Assembly (NCBI GenBank): GCA_965153455.1
Contig: OZ234494.1
Span: 2,046,001 to 2,110,000, forward strand
Source: Sphagnum compactum
Taxonomy: Eukaryota > Bryophyta > Sphagnopsida > Sphagnales
Direction: 5' to 3'
DNA: 64,000 nucleotides
The notes below the pieces were generated by a model that saw nothing but the letters and a program-made list of their open reading frames with translations, made no database searches and was not told the origin of the DNA. Below are positions 63,030-64,000 of the stretch, in pieces; position 1 is the stretch's first letter; each line of letters opens with the position of its first letter. The position numbers and the translations under genes were made by a program.

Positions 63030-63190
63030 ATTTACATTATTTAACATGGTCATTTAAAATGATATAAGTGTATTTGTTTTATGCTTACATTATTTTTCAT
63101 GGCCGCATAAAATCGTATGAATGTATTTATTTTTACACTTACATGATTTTACATGACATAAAATAAATTTACACAATTTTGCACTTACAT
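63030..63190 (+). repeat. Diverged tandem repeat, about 55 bp x 3
   Basis: Units start at about 63030, 63087 and 63141 with cttacattatttt / ttacatgatttt, then catgg or catga, cataaaat and, in the first two, 'gtgtattt' / 'atgtattt'. Confidence 0.6.
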
Positions 63191-63730
63191 GTTTCATGTT
63201 TAACATTTTCACTTACATTACATTCCCAAACCATTTACACAAACAACATTAATACCAACCTCCTCCCATTTCATGAATAGTACAATATGTGTGCATCATG
63301 AGTCATGCACCTTATAACATCCTTCCTAGTGCATGGCACAACATGTTTGGAATGAAAAACAATAAATATTATGTTGGATTAGGGGAGTAAAATGACTTTT
63401 GACTAGCATTTTTAGTTGGTGAAAAACATTGCATAGCTTTAACACCTAGTATTGATTAACTAAATTGATTGATTGGTCAAAGTGATTTGCTATTAATAGT
63501 CTCACACCTTTCACAATCCCAATTTCTTATGTGTGGCTAAGGCATGGAAATAATAAACATGGGGTGGACACTAAACAAGAGCAACGAATTAAATGTAGCA
63601 TTGGTTTTGATGAAGTTGCAAAACAATGCCCAACAAGAAAAATATTTTCAAATTTTTTTAATTGTACTAAGAACTATGATTAACATTTTAAATATCTTTC
63701 TTACACAATATTTTCAAGGAACAAAAATGA

Positions 63731-63780
63731 TCTAGTGGTTAGAATCTCCCTTTTCAACCAAAGGGTTTAGGGTTCAATTT
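63731..63780 (+). repeat. tRNA-like head of a possible SINE
   Basis: The phrase tctagtggttagaatctccc resembles the D-arm / A-box part of tRNA-Asp or tRNA-Glu. It is followed 12-20 bp later by agggtttagggttcaattt, resembling the T-arm / B box (GGTTCAA). The spacing of about 30 bp fits a pol III internal promoter. A T-rich tract follows. Missing pairing in the stems means it is not a working tRNA. Confidence 0.45.
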
Positions 63781-64000
63781 TTTTCATTTATTTTTTCTAT
63801 GAACAAAATGGAAGTAAAAAACATTTAATAATTTATTTAGTTCGATGCCCTAGGAAGAAAGGGACTTTCCTCATAGAGGAGACAAAATGGTAACCCCAAC
63901 TATGCTCCCTTGAGAGAAAAGGAATAACTTTCCAAGAAGAAAGGAACTAAGTTGCCTTAAGGTGAAAATACAATATGGATGATTACATAATCCTATTACA

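Larger units (their letters stand above)
54710..64000. other. Gene-poor right-hand spacer, about 9.3 kb
   Basis: Bases 54710-55100 are the probable 3' UTR of the SET gene. Beyond that no exon chain is recognised. Short frames at 55557-56016 and 60787-61166 have no known family. Repeats (58740-59560, 61448-62725, 63030-63190), a GC-rich island (59640-59880) and a SINE-like head (63731-63780) are listed separately. Confidence 0.5.

Noticed and set aside
1-64000. CRISPR arrays, operons, phage or organellar genes.
   Set aside because: No spacer-repeat arrays with regular spacing, no clustered same-strand unspliced genes and no plastid or mitochondrial gene sequence. The tandem repeats seen have no unique spacers.

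Overview
This window looks like nuclear DNA of a land plant. The supporting signs are split genes with GT-AG introns of about 80-1500 bases, plant-type gene families (an SRO-type RST domain, a plant ATP-phosphofructokinase, an ASH1-like SET protein), telomere-like AAACCCT/TTTAGGG tracts, and long AT-rich, gene-poor spacers full of degenerate repeats. Low gene density and modest codon bias would suit a non-flowering plant (bryophyte, lycophyte or fern), but that is inference. No bacterial, organellar or viral genes were recognised.

Layout. 1-545 (+): last exons of an SRO/RCD1-like gene with its RST domain. 546-4742: no gene recognised. 4743-7732 (-): a seven-exon gene for a probable mitochondrial two-helix membrane protein, TMEM70/TMEM186-like, including a 20-nt microexon. 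7733-10835: spacer with a three-copy CT-rich repeat and a near-palindromic 175-bp hairpin. 10836-17249 (-): a complete 14-exon ATP-dependent 6-phosphofructokinase, 627 codons, apparently using GC-AG introns and a GGNGT active-site motif. 17250-28177: repeat-rich spacer. 28178-29037 (-): a low-confidence small gene. It lies head to head, 281 bp apart, with a complete SSUH2-like cysteine-rich protein gene at 29319-33242 (+). 33243-49613: about 16 kb without recognisable genes, holding several distinct tandem and dispersed repeats. 49614-54709 (+): a complete nine-exon AWS-SET-postSET histone methyltransferase of the ASH1/ASHH3 type, 308 codons. 54710-64000: gene-poor, with a dispersed repeat family shared with 42.7-44.6 kb and a tRNA-derived SINE-like head near the right end.

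The genes are unrelated housekeeping or regulatory loci (stress signalling, mitochondrial membrane, glycolysis, DnaJ-type zinc protein, chromatin), as expected for a eukaryotic chromosome. I see no operon-like system. The most unusual structure lies in the repeats and splice signals. All exon joins were made by hand from reading frame, splice sites and remembered family sequence; the four main multi-exon models keep an open frame across every junction.
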